Shown here one piece after another: positions 1 through 8,407 of a stretch of DNA of 64,000 nt. The stretch comes from Acanthamoeba sp. SK_2022b. Its lineage: Eukaryota; Discosea; Longamoebia; Acanthamoebidae. The position numbers and the translations under genes were made by a program. The stretch covers positions 369,264 to 433,263 of the forward strand of contig JANDJZ010001746.1 of NCBI GenBank assembly GCA_027943245.1. The letters run 5' to 3'. The notes beneath the pieces are model-generated. The model was not told where the DNA came from and made no database searches. It saw only the letters and a program-made list of their open reading frames with translations. Position 1 is the first letter of the stretch. Each line of letters begins with the position of its first letter.

Positions 1-803
1 TGTCGGGTTGGATCATCACCGCCTGGGACTGGCGCATGCTGTTCCTGGTGGAGGGCGCTCTCTCGCTGGCGGTGATGGCGCTGTGGTATTTCACCATCAG
101 CAACCGGCCCCAAGAGGCCAAATGGATCTCGCAGGCGGAAAAAGAGTATCTGGTGAAGACCCTGCACGACGAACAGCTGCTGATCAAAGGAAAAACGGTG
201 CGCAACGCCTCGCTGCGCCGGGTGCTGGGCGACCGGATCATGTGGCAGCTGATCCTGGTGAATTTCTTCTACCAGACCGGTATCTACGGCTACACCCTGT
301 GGCTGCCGACCATTTTGAAAGGGCTGACCCACGGCGATATGGAGCAAGTGGGCCTGCTGGCTATCTTGCCCTATATCGGCGCCATCTTCGGCATGCTGAT
401 CATCTCCACCCTCTCCGATCGCACCGGCAAGCGCAAAGTCTTCGTCGCCCTGCCGCTGGCCTGCTTTGCCGCCTGCATGGCGCTGTCGGTGCTGCTGAAG
501 GATCACGTCTGGTGGTCTTACGCTGCGCTGGTCGGCTGCGGCGTGTTTATTCAGGCGGCGGCCGGGGTGTTCTGGACCATCCCGCCCAAATTGTTCAACG
601 CCGAAGTGGCCGGCGGCGCGCGCGGCGTGATCAATGCGCTGGGCAACCTCGGCGGCTTTTGCGGCCCGTATATGGTCGGCGTCCTGATCAGCCTGTTCAG
701 CAAGGATGTCGGCGTCTACAGCCTGGCGGCCTCGTTGGCGATCGCCTCCGTGCTGGCGTTGATGCTGCCCAATAAATGCGACCACAGCGCGAGGAGCGAA
801 TGA
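1..803 (+). CDS. MFS permease, C-terminal part (YiaX2-like)
   Basis: This is the 3' end of an MFS gene that starts before the window; the reading frame is open from base 3 and shows about 266 residues. It has repeated hydrophobic helices and the typical cytoplasmic loop S-D-R-T-G-K-R-K of the anion:cation symporter (ACS) branch. It overlaps the start of lyxK, so it is the permease of the same operon. In E. coli the equivalent lyxK-sgbHUE operon uses a TRAP transporter (YiaMNO), whereas Klebsiella has the MFS protein YiaX2. By position this protein should import L-ascorbate or a related sugar acid such as 2,3-diketo-L-gulonate. Substrate is inferred from context. Confidence 0.8.
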   Translation, partial: SGWIITAWDWRMLFLVEGALSLAVMALWYFTISNRPQEAKWISQAEKEYLVKTLHDEQLLIKGKTVRNASLRRVLGDRIMWQLILVNFFYQTGIYGYTLWLPTILKGLTHGDMEQVGLLAILPYIGAIFGMLIISTLSDRTGKRKVFVALPLACFAACMALSVLLKDHVWWSYAALVGCGVFIQAAAGVFWTIPPKLFNAEVAGGARGVINALGNLGGFCGPYMVGVLISLFSKDVGVYSLAASLAIASVLALMLPNKCDHSARSE

Positions 804-2293
804 TGGAATATTGGCTGGGGCTCGACTGCGGCGGTACCTTCATCAAGGCGGGTTTATACGACCGCAGGGGCCATGAACACGGCGTTGCGCGGCGCAATCT
901 GGCGATCGTCGCGCCGCAGCCCGGCTGGGCCGAGCGCGATATGGCGTCGCTGTGGCGCACCGCCGCCGACGTGATCCGTGAAGTGCTGTCCGCCAGCGGC
1001 GTCGCCGCCGGCGCCATCCAGGCCATCGGCATCTCGGCGCAGGGTAAGGGGGCGTTTCTGCTGGATAAGCAGGGGCAGCCGCTGGGCAACGCCATGCTCT
1101 CTTCCGATCAGCGCGCGCTGGCGCTGGTGCAGGAATGGCAACGGCAGGGCGTGCCGCAGGCGCTGTATCCGCAAACGCGCCAAACGCTGTGGACCGGGCA
1201 TCCGGTCTCGCTGCTGCGCTGGCTGAAGCGGCATCAGCCGGAACGTTACGCCCGCATCGGCAGCGTACTGATGGCGCACGACTACCTGCGCTATTGCCTG
1301 ACCGGCGAGCTGGCCTGCGAAGAAACCAATATCTCCGAATCCAACCTGTATCAGATGCGCAGCGGACGCTATGACCCGGCGCTGGCGCAGCTGCTGGGTA
1401 TCGGCGACATCATGCCCGCCCTGCCGACGATTGTCGGTTCGGCCGAGATCGCCGGGCGCGTCGCGGCAAACGCCGCGGCCATCACCGGCCTGCAAACCGG
1501 CACCCCGGTGGTCGGCGGGTTGTTCGACGTGGTGTCCACCGCGCTGTGCGCCGGACTGCAGGACGAAACCCGACTCAATGCGGTGATGGGGACCTGGTCG
1601 GTCACCAGCGGCATCACCGACGCCATCGTCGAGGGTTTCGATCATCCCTTTGTCTATGGCCGCCACGCCGAAAACGGCCAATACATCGTGCACGAAGCCA
1701 GCCCCACTTCCGCCGCCAACCTGGAGTGGTTCTGTCACCAATGGGGGCTGCAGGACTACGACCAGCTTAACCGCTGGGTCGCCGCCCTGCCGAAAGCCGC
1801 CGGCGATCTGCTGTTCGCCCCTTTCCTGTATGGCTCCAACGCCGGCCTGGGGCTGAGCGCCAGCTTCTACGGTCTGCAGGCCTTCCACCAGCGCGAGCAC
1901 CTGGTGCAGGCGATCTACGAAGGCGTGGTGTTCTGCCACATGACGCACCTTAACCGCATGCGCCGGCGTTTCCCTGAGGCACAGGCGCTGCGCGTGACCG
2001 GCGGCCCCGTCAAATCCCTCCCCTGGATGCAAATGTTCGCCGACGTCAGCGGCCTGCCGGTTGAGCTGCCGCAGGTGGAAGAAACCGGCTGTCTGGGCGC
2101 GGCGATGGCGGCCATGGTCGGCAGCGACGTCTTCAACGATTTCACCGCCGCCCAGCACCGGCTGGCGCCGCGTATCGAGCGGCTGCTGCCTGATGCGGCC
2201 GCTGCCGAAGCTTACGACAACAAACACCAACGTTATCAGGCGCTGATTGCTGCATTGCAACATCTGCAGTCCGCCAACAAGGAGGCCCCATGA
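803..2293 (+). CDS. lyxK: L-xylulose kinase (FGGY family)
   Basis: This enzyme phosphorylates L-xylulose to L-xylulose 5-phosphate in the cytoplasm. The 496 residues match E. coli LyxK closely along the whole length. They include the N-terminal phosphate-binding motif GLDCGG, the GLFDVVS segment with the presumed catalytic Asp, and the C-terminal FGGY signature around VTGGP and EETGC. Start codons at 800 and 803 are both possible (ATGATG); 803 is preferred because the GAGGAG at 791-796 is then 6 bases away. The stop overlaps the sgbH start as ATGA, which implies translational coupling. Confidence 0.93.
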   Translation: MEYWLGLDCGGTFIKAGLYDRRGHEHGVARRNLAIVAPQPGWAERDMASLWRTAADVIREVLSASGVAAGAIQAIGISAQGKGAFLLDKQGQPLGNAMLSSDQRALALVQEWQRQGVPQALYPQTRQTLWTGHPVSLLRWLKRHQPERYARIGSVLMAHDYLRYCLTGELACEETNISESNLYQMRSGRYDPALAQLLGIGDIMPALPTIVGSAEIAGRVAANAAAITGLQTGTPVVGGLFDVVSTALCAGLQDETRLNAVMGTWSVTSGITDAIVEGFDHPFVYGRHAENGQYIVHEASPTSAANLEWFCHQWGLQDYDQLNRWVAALPKAAGDLLFAPFLYGSNAGLGLSASFYGLQAFHQREHLVQAIYEGVVFCHMTHLNRMRRRFPEAQALRVTGGPVKSLPWMQMFADVSGLPVELPQVEETGCLGAAMAAMVGSDVFNDFTAAQHRLAPRIERLLPDAAAAEAYDNKHQRYQALIAALQHLQSANKEAP

Positions 2294-2946
2294 GCACGAA
2301 ACCGCGCCTGCAGCTGGCGCTCGATCAAACCCGTTTGGATACGGCGCTGCGCACCGCCGAGACCCTCAGCCCCCATGTGGACATCATCGAGGCCGGTACC
2401 ATTTTGTGCATCAGCGCCGGCATTCAGGCGGTTAGCGCGCTGCGCGAGCGCTGCCCGCAGCACACGCTGGTGGCCGACCTCAAGGTGGCCGACGCCGGTG
2501 CGACGCTGGCCGAGCAGGCCTTCGGCCAGGGCGCGAACTGGATGACGGTGATCTGCGCCGCGCCGTTGGCCACCATGGCCAGCGCGCGGGAGGTCGCCGA
2601 GCGTCACGGCGGTGAAATCCAGATCGAACTGTTCGGCCGCTGGACATTGGAGGATGCGCGGCAATGGCGCGGCCTCGGCATCCGCCAGGCGATCTATCAC
2701 CGCGGCCGCGACGCGCAGGCCAGCGGGCAAACCTGGGGCCGGCAGGATTTGGATCGGATGAAGGCGCTGTCCGATCTGGGCATCGAGCTGTCGGTGACCG
2801 GCGGCATCACGCCCACCGACCTGCCGCTGTTTAAAGAGATCGCCGTCACCGCCTTTATCGCCGGCCGCGCGCTGGCCGAGGCCGGCGATCCGCCGGCGGC
2901 CGCCAGGCAGTTCCGCACCGCCATCGATGACATCTGGAGATCATGA
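2290..2946 (+). CDS. sgbH: 3-keto-L-gulonate-6-phosphate decarboxylase
   Basis: A 218-residue orotidine-monophosphate-decarboxylase superfamily protein. It should convert 3-keto-L-gulonate 6-phosphate to L-xylulose 5-phosphate and CO2, the first phosphorylated step in L-ascorbate breakdown. The family motif D-x-K-x-x-D is present as D63, K65 and D68, and the N-terminal LALDQT strand is typical. GGAGG at 2281-2285 precedes the ATG. The gene lies between lyxK and sgbU in the same order as in E. coli. UlaD is the paralogous alternative name; the lyxK neighbourhood favours SgbH. Confidence 0.93.
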   Translation: MSTKPRLQLALDQTRLDTALRTAETLSPHVDIIEAGTILCISAGIQAVSALRERCPQHTLVADLKVADAGATLAEQAFGQGANWMTVICAAPLATMASAREVAERHGGEIQIELFGRWTLEDARQWRGLGIRQAIYHRGRDAQASGQTWGRQDLDRMKALSDLGIELSVTGGITPTDLPLFKEIAVTAFIAGRALAEAGDPPAAARQFRTAIDDIWRS

Positions 2947-2947
2947 T

Positions 2948-3808
2948 ATGCGTCAGCACCCGTTGGGAATTTACGAGAAAGCGCTGCCGAAACACCTGAG
3001 CTGGCCCGAACGCCTGGCGCTGGCCAAGGCTTGCGGCTTCGACTTCGTCGAAATGTCGGTGGACGAAAGCGATGAACGTCTGGCGCGCCTGAGCTGGAGC
3101 AAAGCTCAGCGCCTGGCACTGGTGGACGCCATGCTGGAAACCGGCATCCGCATTCCGTCTATGTGCCTCTCCGGCCACCGGCGCTTCCCGTTTGGCAGCC
3201 ACGATCCGGCGCTGCGACAGCGCGCCTTCGACGTGATGGAACAGGCCATTCAGCTGGCCAAAGATGTCGGTATCCGGACGATCCAGCTGGCCGGCTACGA
3301 CGTGTATTACGAAGAGCAGGACGAGGGGACGCTGGCGCGCTTTAGCGAAGGCATGCAGTGGGCGGTAGACCGTGCCGCCGCCGCCCAGGTGATGCTGGCG
3401 GTGGAAATTATGGATACCGCCTTTATGAACTCGATCGGGAAATGGAAAGCCTGGGACACCCTGTTGGCCTCGCCGTGGTTCACGGTGTATCCGGACGTCG
3501 GCAACCTCAGCGCCTGGGGCAACGACGTGCCGCGCGAGCTGGAGCTGGGCATCGATCGCATCGCCGCCATTCACCTGAAAGACACCTACCCGGTCACCGC
3601 CACTTCGCCGGGGCAATTCCGTGACGTGCCGTTTGGCGAAGGCTGCGTCGACTTCGTCGAGGTGTTTCGCACGCTGCAGCGCCTCAATTACCGCGGCGCA
3701 TTCCTGATTGAGATGTGGACAGAAAAAGCCGAGGAGCCGGTGGCCGAGATCGTTCAGGCCCGCCGCTGGATCGAACAGAAAATGCAACAAGGGGGCATGA
3801 CATGCTGA
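2948..3808 (+). CDS. sgbU: L-ribulose/L-xylulose-5-phosphate 3-epimerase
   Basis: A 286-residue TIM-barrel protein of the xylose-isomerase-like (AP endonuclease 2) fold. It should interconvert L-xylulose 5-phosphate and L-ribulose 5-phosphate. Residues typical of the metal site are seen in [31 protein letters not shown] and EMWTE. The start at 2948 gives the same N-terminus as E. coli SgbU ([13 protein letters not shown]) and has GGAG just upstream. The stop overlaps the sgbE start, so the four enzymes are probably made from one transcript. Confidence 0.92.
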   Translation: MRQHPLGIYEKALPKHLSWPERLALAKACGFDFVEMSVDESDERLARLSWSKAQRLALVDAMLETGIRIPSMCLSGHRRFPFGSHDPALRQRAFDVMEQAIQLAKDVGIRTIQLAGYDVYYEEQDEGTLARFSEGMQWAVDRAAAAQVMLAVEIMDTAFMNSIGKWKAWDTLLASPWFTVYPDVGNLSAWGNDVPRELELGIDRIAAIHLKDTYPVTATSPGQFRDVPFGEGCVDFVEVFRTLQRLNYRGAFLIEMWTEKAEEPVAEIVQARRWIEQKMQQGGMTC

Positions 3809-4497
3809 CTCAGTTAAAACAACAGGTGCTGGAGGCCAATCTCGATCTGCCGCGCCATAAGCTGGTGACCTTTACCTGGGGCAACGTCAGCGCGGTGGAT
3901 CGCGAACGCGGTCTGGTGGTGATCAAGCCTTCCGGCGTTGAATACGAGCATATGACGGCGGAGGATATGGTGGTGGTCGATCTGGCCAGCGGCCGCACCG
4001 TCGAGGGGGCAAAAAAACCGTCGTCGGACACCGCCACCCATCTGGCGCTGTACCGCGAATTTGCCGATATCGGCGGCATCGTCCACACCCATTCGCGCCA
4101 CGCCACCATCTGGGCGCAGGCCGGGCTGGACATCCCCGCCTGGGGAACCACCCACGCCGACTATTTTTATGGCGCGATCCCCTGCACTCGCCTGATGACC
4201 CAGGATGAAATTGAGCACGATTACGAACTGGAAACCGGCAACGTGATTATCGAAACCTTCCGCCGGCGCGATATCAATCCCAACGCTATCCCAGCGGTAC
4301 TGGTCAATGCCCACGGCCCCTTCGCCTGGGGCAAAGACGCCCACAACGCGGTGCATAATGCGGTGGTGCTGGAAGAAATTGCCTACATGGGCATTTTCTC
4401 GCGCCAGCTGACGCCGGGCATTCACAGCATGCAGCGCGAGCTGTTGGACAAACACTATCTGCGCAAACACGGCCAAAACGCCTACTACGGGCAGTAG
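3802..4497 (+). CDS. sgbE: L-ribulose-5-phosphate 4-epimerase
   Basis: A 231-residue class II aldolase/epimerase of the AraD-UlaF-SgbE family. It converts L-ribulose 5-phosphate to D-xylulose 5-phosphate, which enters the pentose phosphate pathway. The zinc ligands are visible as H95 and H97 in the HTHSRHAT segment and a third His in NAHGPF; D76 in SSDTATH is the expected acid/base region. The start overlaps the sgbU stop by 7 bases. It is the last gene of the operon and is followed by a long hairpin. Confidence 0.93.
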   Translation: MLTQLKQQVLEANLDLPRHKLVTFTWGNVSAVDRERGLVVIKPSGVEYEHMTAEDMVVVDLASGRTVEGAKKPSSDTATHLALYREFADIGGIVHTHSRHATIWAQAGLDIPAWGTTHADYFYGAIPCTRLMTQDEIEHDYELETGNVIIETFRRRDINPNAIPAVLVNAHGPFAWGKDAHNAVHNAVVLEEIAYMGIFSRQLTPGIHSMQRELLDKHYLRKHGQNAYYGQ

Positions 4498-4515
4498 GGC
4501 CGCCGGGGCCCCAGC

Positions 4516-4553
4516 CGTTGCACCCGATGCTTTGCCGCATCGGGTGCAACGGG
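4516..4553. terminator. Long perfect hairpin after sgbE
   Basis: A 16-bp perfect stem (4516-4531 with 4538-4553) closes a 6-base loop. No T run follows on either strand, so it is either a weak intrinsic terminator or an mRNA-stabilising 3' hairpin of the lyxK-sgbHUE transcript. Confidence 0.5.
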
Positions 4554-4639
4554 CATGAGGCGCAGTGTAGCGAAAACCGCATTCGCTCATCGACGCGAAA
4601 TTCGCTATCATCCGCACCCACCCTCCAGCCGGCCGCCCG

Positions 4640-5338
4640 ATGTCTACGATCACCGATACCTTTATCGCCCCGCCATGCCATGACCAAATAGAGATCCTCT
4701 ATCAGGACGACCATCTGGCGCTGATCAATAAGCCGGCCGGGCTGCTCAGCCTCTCGGGCAAGAATCCGCAGAATCTCGATTCGGTACACCATCGGCTGGT
4801 ACAGATCTTCCCCGGCTGCGCCCTGGTGCACCGCCTGGATTTCGGCACGTCCGGGTTGATGGTGGTGGCCCGCAACAAGGCCGCCAACGCCGCGCTCTGC
4901 CGGCAGTTCAGCGAGCGCACCGTCAGCAAAGTGTACAGCGCGCTGCTCTGCGGCCATCTGGCGGATAACGAAGGGGTCATAGACGCGGCGATCGCCAAAG
5001 ATCCGGCGCTGTTCCCGCTGATGTCGATTTGCGCCCTCCACGGCAAACCCGCCCGCTCCCACTATCGGGTCGTCGAGCGTTTTTATCGTGAAGCGGAGGG
5101 CGGGATCTCGCTGCCGCTGACGCGGGTGCAGCTCACCCCAGAGACTGGGCGCACCCACCAGCTGCGTATTCACAGCCGGCAGTTGGGCCACCCTATTTTA
5201 GGTTGCGATCTGTATGGCGGGCGCCTGCTGCCGGGTACCGAACAGACGCCGCGGCTGATGCTGCACGCCAGCGAGCTGGACTTTGTGCACCCCGTCCGTG
5301 GAGAGCGGATCGCCGCTCGTCACGCCGCGCCGTTCTGA
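4640..5338 (+). CDS. RluA-family pseudouridine synthase
   Basis: A 232-residue RNA pseudouridine synthase. The catalytic motif H-R-L-D is present with D67 in HRLDFGTSGL, followed by the family blocks around VYSALLCG, TGRTHQLRIH and GHPILGCDLYGG. The length fits the short RluA type without an S4 domain. It is clearly diverged from E. coli RluA and looks like a paralogue, so the modified rRNA or tRNA position cannot be given. The gene stands alone and is convergent with yaiL, with 7 bases between the two stops. Confidence 0.85.
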   Translation: MSTITDTFIAPPCHDQIEILYQDDHLALINKPAGLLSLSGKNPQNLDSVHHRLVQIFPGCALVHRLDFGTSGLMVVARNKAANAALCRQFSERTVSKVYSALLCGHLADNEGVIDAAIAKDPALFPLMSICALHGKPARSHYRVVERFYREAEGGISLPLTRVQLTPETGRTHQLRIHSRQLGHPILGCDLYGGRLLPGTEQTPRLMLHASELDFVHPVRGERIAARHAAPF

Positions 5339-5345
5339 ACGCGGC

Positions 5346-5885
5346 TTACCACATCAAATCGTCGGGCACTTTGAAGTCGGCGTACGGATCGTCTTCATCC
5401 TGCTCTTCCTGACTCAGCGCGCTGTGCAGCACAATGCTGGCCGCATCGCGCTGCGCGATTTTATCGGCGACGCTCGCGGGGATAATCGCGTATTCACACT
5501 CTTCGCGGTTCTCGACCACCAAGCGGGCAATGGCGAGACGGCCATTGATCAGCTGGGTCTGCGTCGCCTTATCCACCAGGATTTTCTTGATCAGGTTACC
5601 GTCGGTGAAGTTGAAACCGATATCGCCTTTCGCCAGGACGATGCGGTTCATCTCGATCAGCTGCTTCACCTGCGCCTTGTATTCTTTGGACAGCGCGGCC
5701 TGCTTTTGCTGCTCACTCAGCTGCTTATCGCGCTCAAGCTGCGCCTTTTTATTCTCTTCCACCGCCTCTCTGGCCTCACGGGCCTGAACGCGTGATTTTT
5801 TAGCCGTTCTTTGGACTTTGGCCATTTTCTTGCTGGTAACCAAGCCCGCTTTGAGCATCTGCTCTTGTAAGGTGAGTTTTGTCAT
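5346..5885 (-). CDS. yaiL: YaiL family protein (DUF2058)
   Basis: A 179-residue cytoplasmic protein. Residues 1-75 are rich in Lys, Arg, Glu and Gln with a predicted helical, coiled-coil-like character. A compact C-terminal part ends in an acidic tail (EEQDEDDPYADFKVPDDLMW). The family has been called a nucleoprotein/polynucleotide-associated enzyme, but no firm function is known. The start gives the usual M-T-K-L-T-L-Q-E-Q-M N-terminus. Confidence 0.88.
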   Translation of the reverse strand: MTKLTLQEQMLKAGLVTSKKMAKVQRTAKKSRVQAREAREAVEENKKAQLERDKQLSEQQKQAALSKEYKAQVKQLIEMNRIVLAKGDIGFNFTDGNLIKKILVDKATQTQLINGRLAIARLVVENREECEYAIIPASVADKIAQRDAASIVLHSALSQEEQDEDDPYADFKVPDDLMW

Positions 5886-6200
5886 GTTCGTGTCTGAAGC
5901 CGTGGGGTCATGGGGGGATTATACCCGTAATTTTTCAGGCTGCACCAGGTTGCCGGCCCGTACGTTGGCGGTTTGCGCCGCAGGGCAACGGCGGCAAACC
6001 GGCCCGAACGCCAGATCATGAATACCGCTCATGTAGTAATGAAATTAAGTCTCTTTCACTCCCATCGGGACTCTGGCAAAAATAGACCTCATTAACGACA
6101 GACAATATGAAATCGGCTGAATAAAAAAAGAGAAAAACAACCCATTGGAAGAAATGGATAAATCCAGCCTTCATATCATATAACAGGATGCTATAAGACG
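5886..6200. other. Intergenic region yaiL-mesX
   Basis: This 315-base region separates the divergent yaiL and mesX genes and must carry both promoters, but no clear -10/-35 pair is visible. It contains an imperfect hairpin at about 5968-6002 and, at 6084-6107, two AGAC units 16 bases apart that faintly resemble met boxes. Confidence 0.4.
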
Positions 6201-7178
6201 ATGAATAGAGACTTTGCCTTTACGATTAAGAGCAGTTCTTTCGATGAAGATTATAACCCTTCTGAAAGTACGCGTATCACCACCAACTTCGCCAATTTGG
6301 CCAGAGGGGAAAACCGCCGGGAGAACCTGCGCAACACGCTGGTGATGATTAACAATCGCTTCAATTCGTTGGCGCATTGGGATAACCCCAAGGCCGACCG
6401 CTATTCGGTTGAGCTTGAAATCATTTCGGTTGAGATGCGCGTTGAAGATCAGGGGGCCAGCTTCCCGGTGATTGAAATCCTGAAAACCAACATCATTGAT
6501 AAAAAAACGCAAAAGCGTCTTGAGGGCATCGTCGGGAATAACTTCTCGTCTTACGTGCGCGATTACGACTTTAGCGTCCTGCTGCCGGCGCACAATAAAA
6601 ACACGGCGGAATTCAACATTCCGGATGATTTCGGCGATTTGCACGGCAATATCTTTAAGCACTTCGTCAATTCAAACGCATACCATGAGAATTTCAGCAA
6701 ACCGCCGGTGATCTGCCTCAGCGTGTCCAGCAAAGACACCTATCATCGGACGGGCAATCAACATCCGGTGTTGGGCGACGAGTATCGGCAAGACGGCGCT
6801 TCGCTGACCGACCGGTATTTTAAAAAAATGGGCCTGCAGGTGCGCTACTTCATGCCGAAAAATAGCGTTGCGCCCCTGGCGTTTTATTTCCCCGGAGATT
6901 TGCTGAGCGATTACACCGATCTGGAACTGATCGGCACCATCAGCACGATGGAGACCTTCCAAAAAATCTATCGGCCTGAAATTTACAATGCCAACTCGGC
7001 GGCAGGGCAATGCTATCAGCCAAGCCTGAATAACCAGGATCATTCATTAACCAAGATTGTTTACGATCGCGAAGAGCGTAGCCGGTTAGCGATTGAGCAG
7101 GGGAAATTTACGGAAGAGCAATTTATCAAGCCCTACAAGCCCATTCTTGAGCAATGGTCTGCTCACTACGCGCTTTGA
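6201..7178 (+). CDS. mesX: MesX, DUF1852 partner of MesD methionine synthase
   Basis: A 325-residue DUF1852 protein. The family occurs almost only next to the short MetE-like methionine synthase MesD, and the literature on folate-independent methionine synthases describes it as needed for MesD activity, with a dependence on oxygen. It has no obvious signal peptide or membrane segment and is presumably cytoplasmic. Only 25 bases separate it from mesD. Base composition is more AT-rich than the neighbouring operons. The chemical role of MesX is not known to me. Confidence 0.85.
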   Translation: MNRDFAFTIKSSSFDEDYNPSESTRITTNFANLARGENRRENLRNTLVMINNRFNSLAHWDNPKADRYSVELEIISVEMRVEDQGASFPVIEILKTNIIDKKTQKRLEGIVGNNFSSYVRDYDFSVLLPAHNKNTAEFNIPDDFGDLHGNIFKHFVNSNAYHENFSKPPVICLSVSSKDTYHRTGNQHPVLGDEYRQDGASLTDRYFKKMGLQVRYFMPKNSVAPLAFYFPGDLLSDYTDLELIGTISTMETFQKIYRPEIYNANSAAGQCYQPSLNNQDHSLTKIVYDREERSRLAIEQGKFTEEQFIKPYKPILEQWSAHYAL

Positions 7179-7203
7179 TTCACTCAAATACAGGTCATCT
7201 ATT

Positions 7204-8235
7204 ATGAAAATATTGCTCCCTACCTCGACCGCCGGCAGCTTGCCTAAACCTTCCTGGCTGGCCCAGCCGGAAACCCTGTGGTCGCCCTGGAAATTGCAGA
7301 ATGAAGAATTAATCGAAGGGAAACAGGACGCTCTGCGTTTGTCGCTGGCTGAACAACAACAGGCCGGCATCGATATCGTCAGCGATGGCGAGCAAACGCG
7401 CCAGCACTTCGTCACGACGTTTATCGAGCACCTCAGCGGCGTCGATTTCGAGAAACGCGAAGTGGTTAAAATTCGCAATCGCTATGAGGCGAGCGTGCCA
7501 ACCGTCGTGGGTGCGGTCGCGCGCCAAAAGCCCGTATTCGTTGAAGACGCCAAATTTTTACGCCAGCTGACCAAGCAGCCGATTAAATGGGCCCTGCCGG
7601 GGCCGATGACCATGATCGACACGCTCTATGACAACCACTATAAAAGCCGCGAAAAATTGGCCTGGGAATTCGCCAAGATCCTCAATCAGGAAGCCAAAGA
7701 GCTCGAGGCCGCCGGCGTCGACATTATTCAGTTTGATGAGCCCGCATTTAACGTGTTCTTTGACGAAGTGAATGACTGGGGCATCGCCGCCCTGGAAAGG
7801 GCCGTTGAGGGGCTTAAGTGTGAAACGGCCGTACATATCTGCTATGGATACGGCATTAAGGCCAATACCGACTGGAAAAAGACGCTGGGCTCGGAGTGGC
7901 GGCAATATGAAGAGGCGTTTCCCAAGCTGCAAACGTCTACTATCGATATTATCTCGCTGGAGTGCCATAACTCGCACGTCCCGATGGATCTGCTTGAACT
8001 GATTCGCGGTAAGAAAGTGATGGTTGGCGCCATTGATGTGGCGAACCATACCATTGAGACGCCGGAAGAAGTGGCCGCTACGCTGCGCAAAGCGCTGCAG
8101 TTTGTCGATGCCGACAAGCTCTACCCGTCGACCAACTGCGGCATGGCTCCCCTGCCTCGTCAGGTCGCCAGCGGCAAGCTGAATGCCTTGAGTGCGGGCG
8201 CTGAGCTCGTGCGCCGGGAACTGCTGGCCAAATAA
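7204..8235 (+). CDS. mesD: MesD, short MetE-like methionine synthase
   Basis: A 343-residue protein corresponding to the C-terminal catalytic barrel of cobalamin-independent methionine synthase, without the N-terminal folate-binding half of MetE. The zinc ligand set is seen as H211, C213, E253 and C312 (HICYG, LECHNSH, NCGMAPL). It should methylate homocysteine to methionine without methyl-tetrahydrofolate; the natural methyl donor is not clear. The start at 7204 gives M-K-I-L-L-P-T-S and excludes an upstream extension that overlaps mesX. A 12-bp hairpin follows the stop. Confidence 0.88.
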   Translation: MKILLPTSTAGSLPKPSWLAQPETLWSPWKLQNEELIEGKQDALRLSLAEQQQAGIDIVSDGEQTRQHFVTTFIEHLSGVDFEKREVVKIRNRYEASVPTVVGAVARQKPVFVEDAKFLRQLTKQPIKWALPGPMTMIDTLYDNHYKSREKLAWEFAKILNQEAKELEAAGVDIIQFDEPAFNVFFDEVNDWGIAALERAVEGLKCETAVHICYGYGIKANTDWKKTLGSEWRQYEEAFPKLQTSTIDIISLECHNSHVPMDLLELIRGKKVMVGAIDVANHTIETPEEVAATLRKALQFVDADKLYPSTNCGMAPLPRQVASGKLNALSAGAELVRRELLAK

Positions 8236-8246
8236 CCTTGCCAAAC

Positions 8247-8275
8247 GCCCACCGCAGGTACCTCCTGCGGTGGGC
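8247..8275 (+). terminator. Hairpin after mesD
   Basis: A perfect 12-bp GC-rich stem (8247-8258 with 8264-8275) and a 5-base loop lie 11 bases after the mesD stop. There is no T run, so termination strength is uncertain. Confidence 0.5.
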
Positions 8276-8407
8276 GATGATCATCGCCTCCCTCTCCCCG
8301 CAACGCCCCCCCTCTGGTGTATACTCGGGTTTCTACGCGATGCCAGCCACAGCGGCCTGAACGGCCCCTCAGCCAGCCCACACCAGCTTAATAACAGTGG
8401 AACCCTC

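Noticed and set aside
854..2263. Minus-strand open frame of 469 codons over lyxK
   Set aside because: Antisense shadow of lyxK. The sense-strand kinase has all family motifs.
8192..8407. N-terminal extension of the AAHS transporter frame
   Set aside because: The extension runs through the mesD 3' end and its hairpin and has no transporter sequence; ATG 8408 gives the normal N-terminus.
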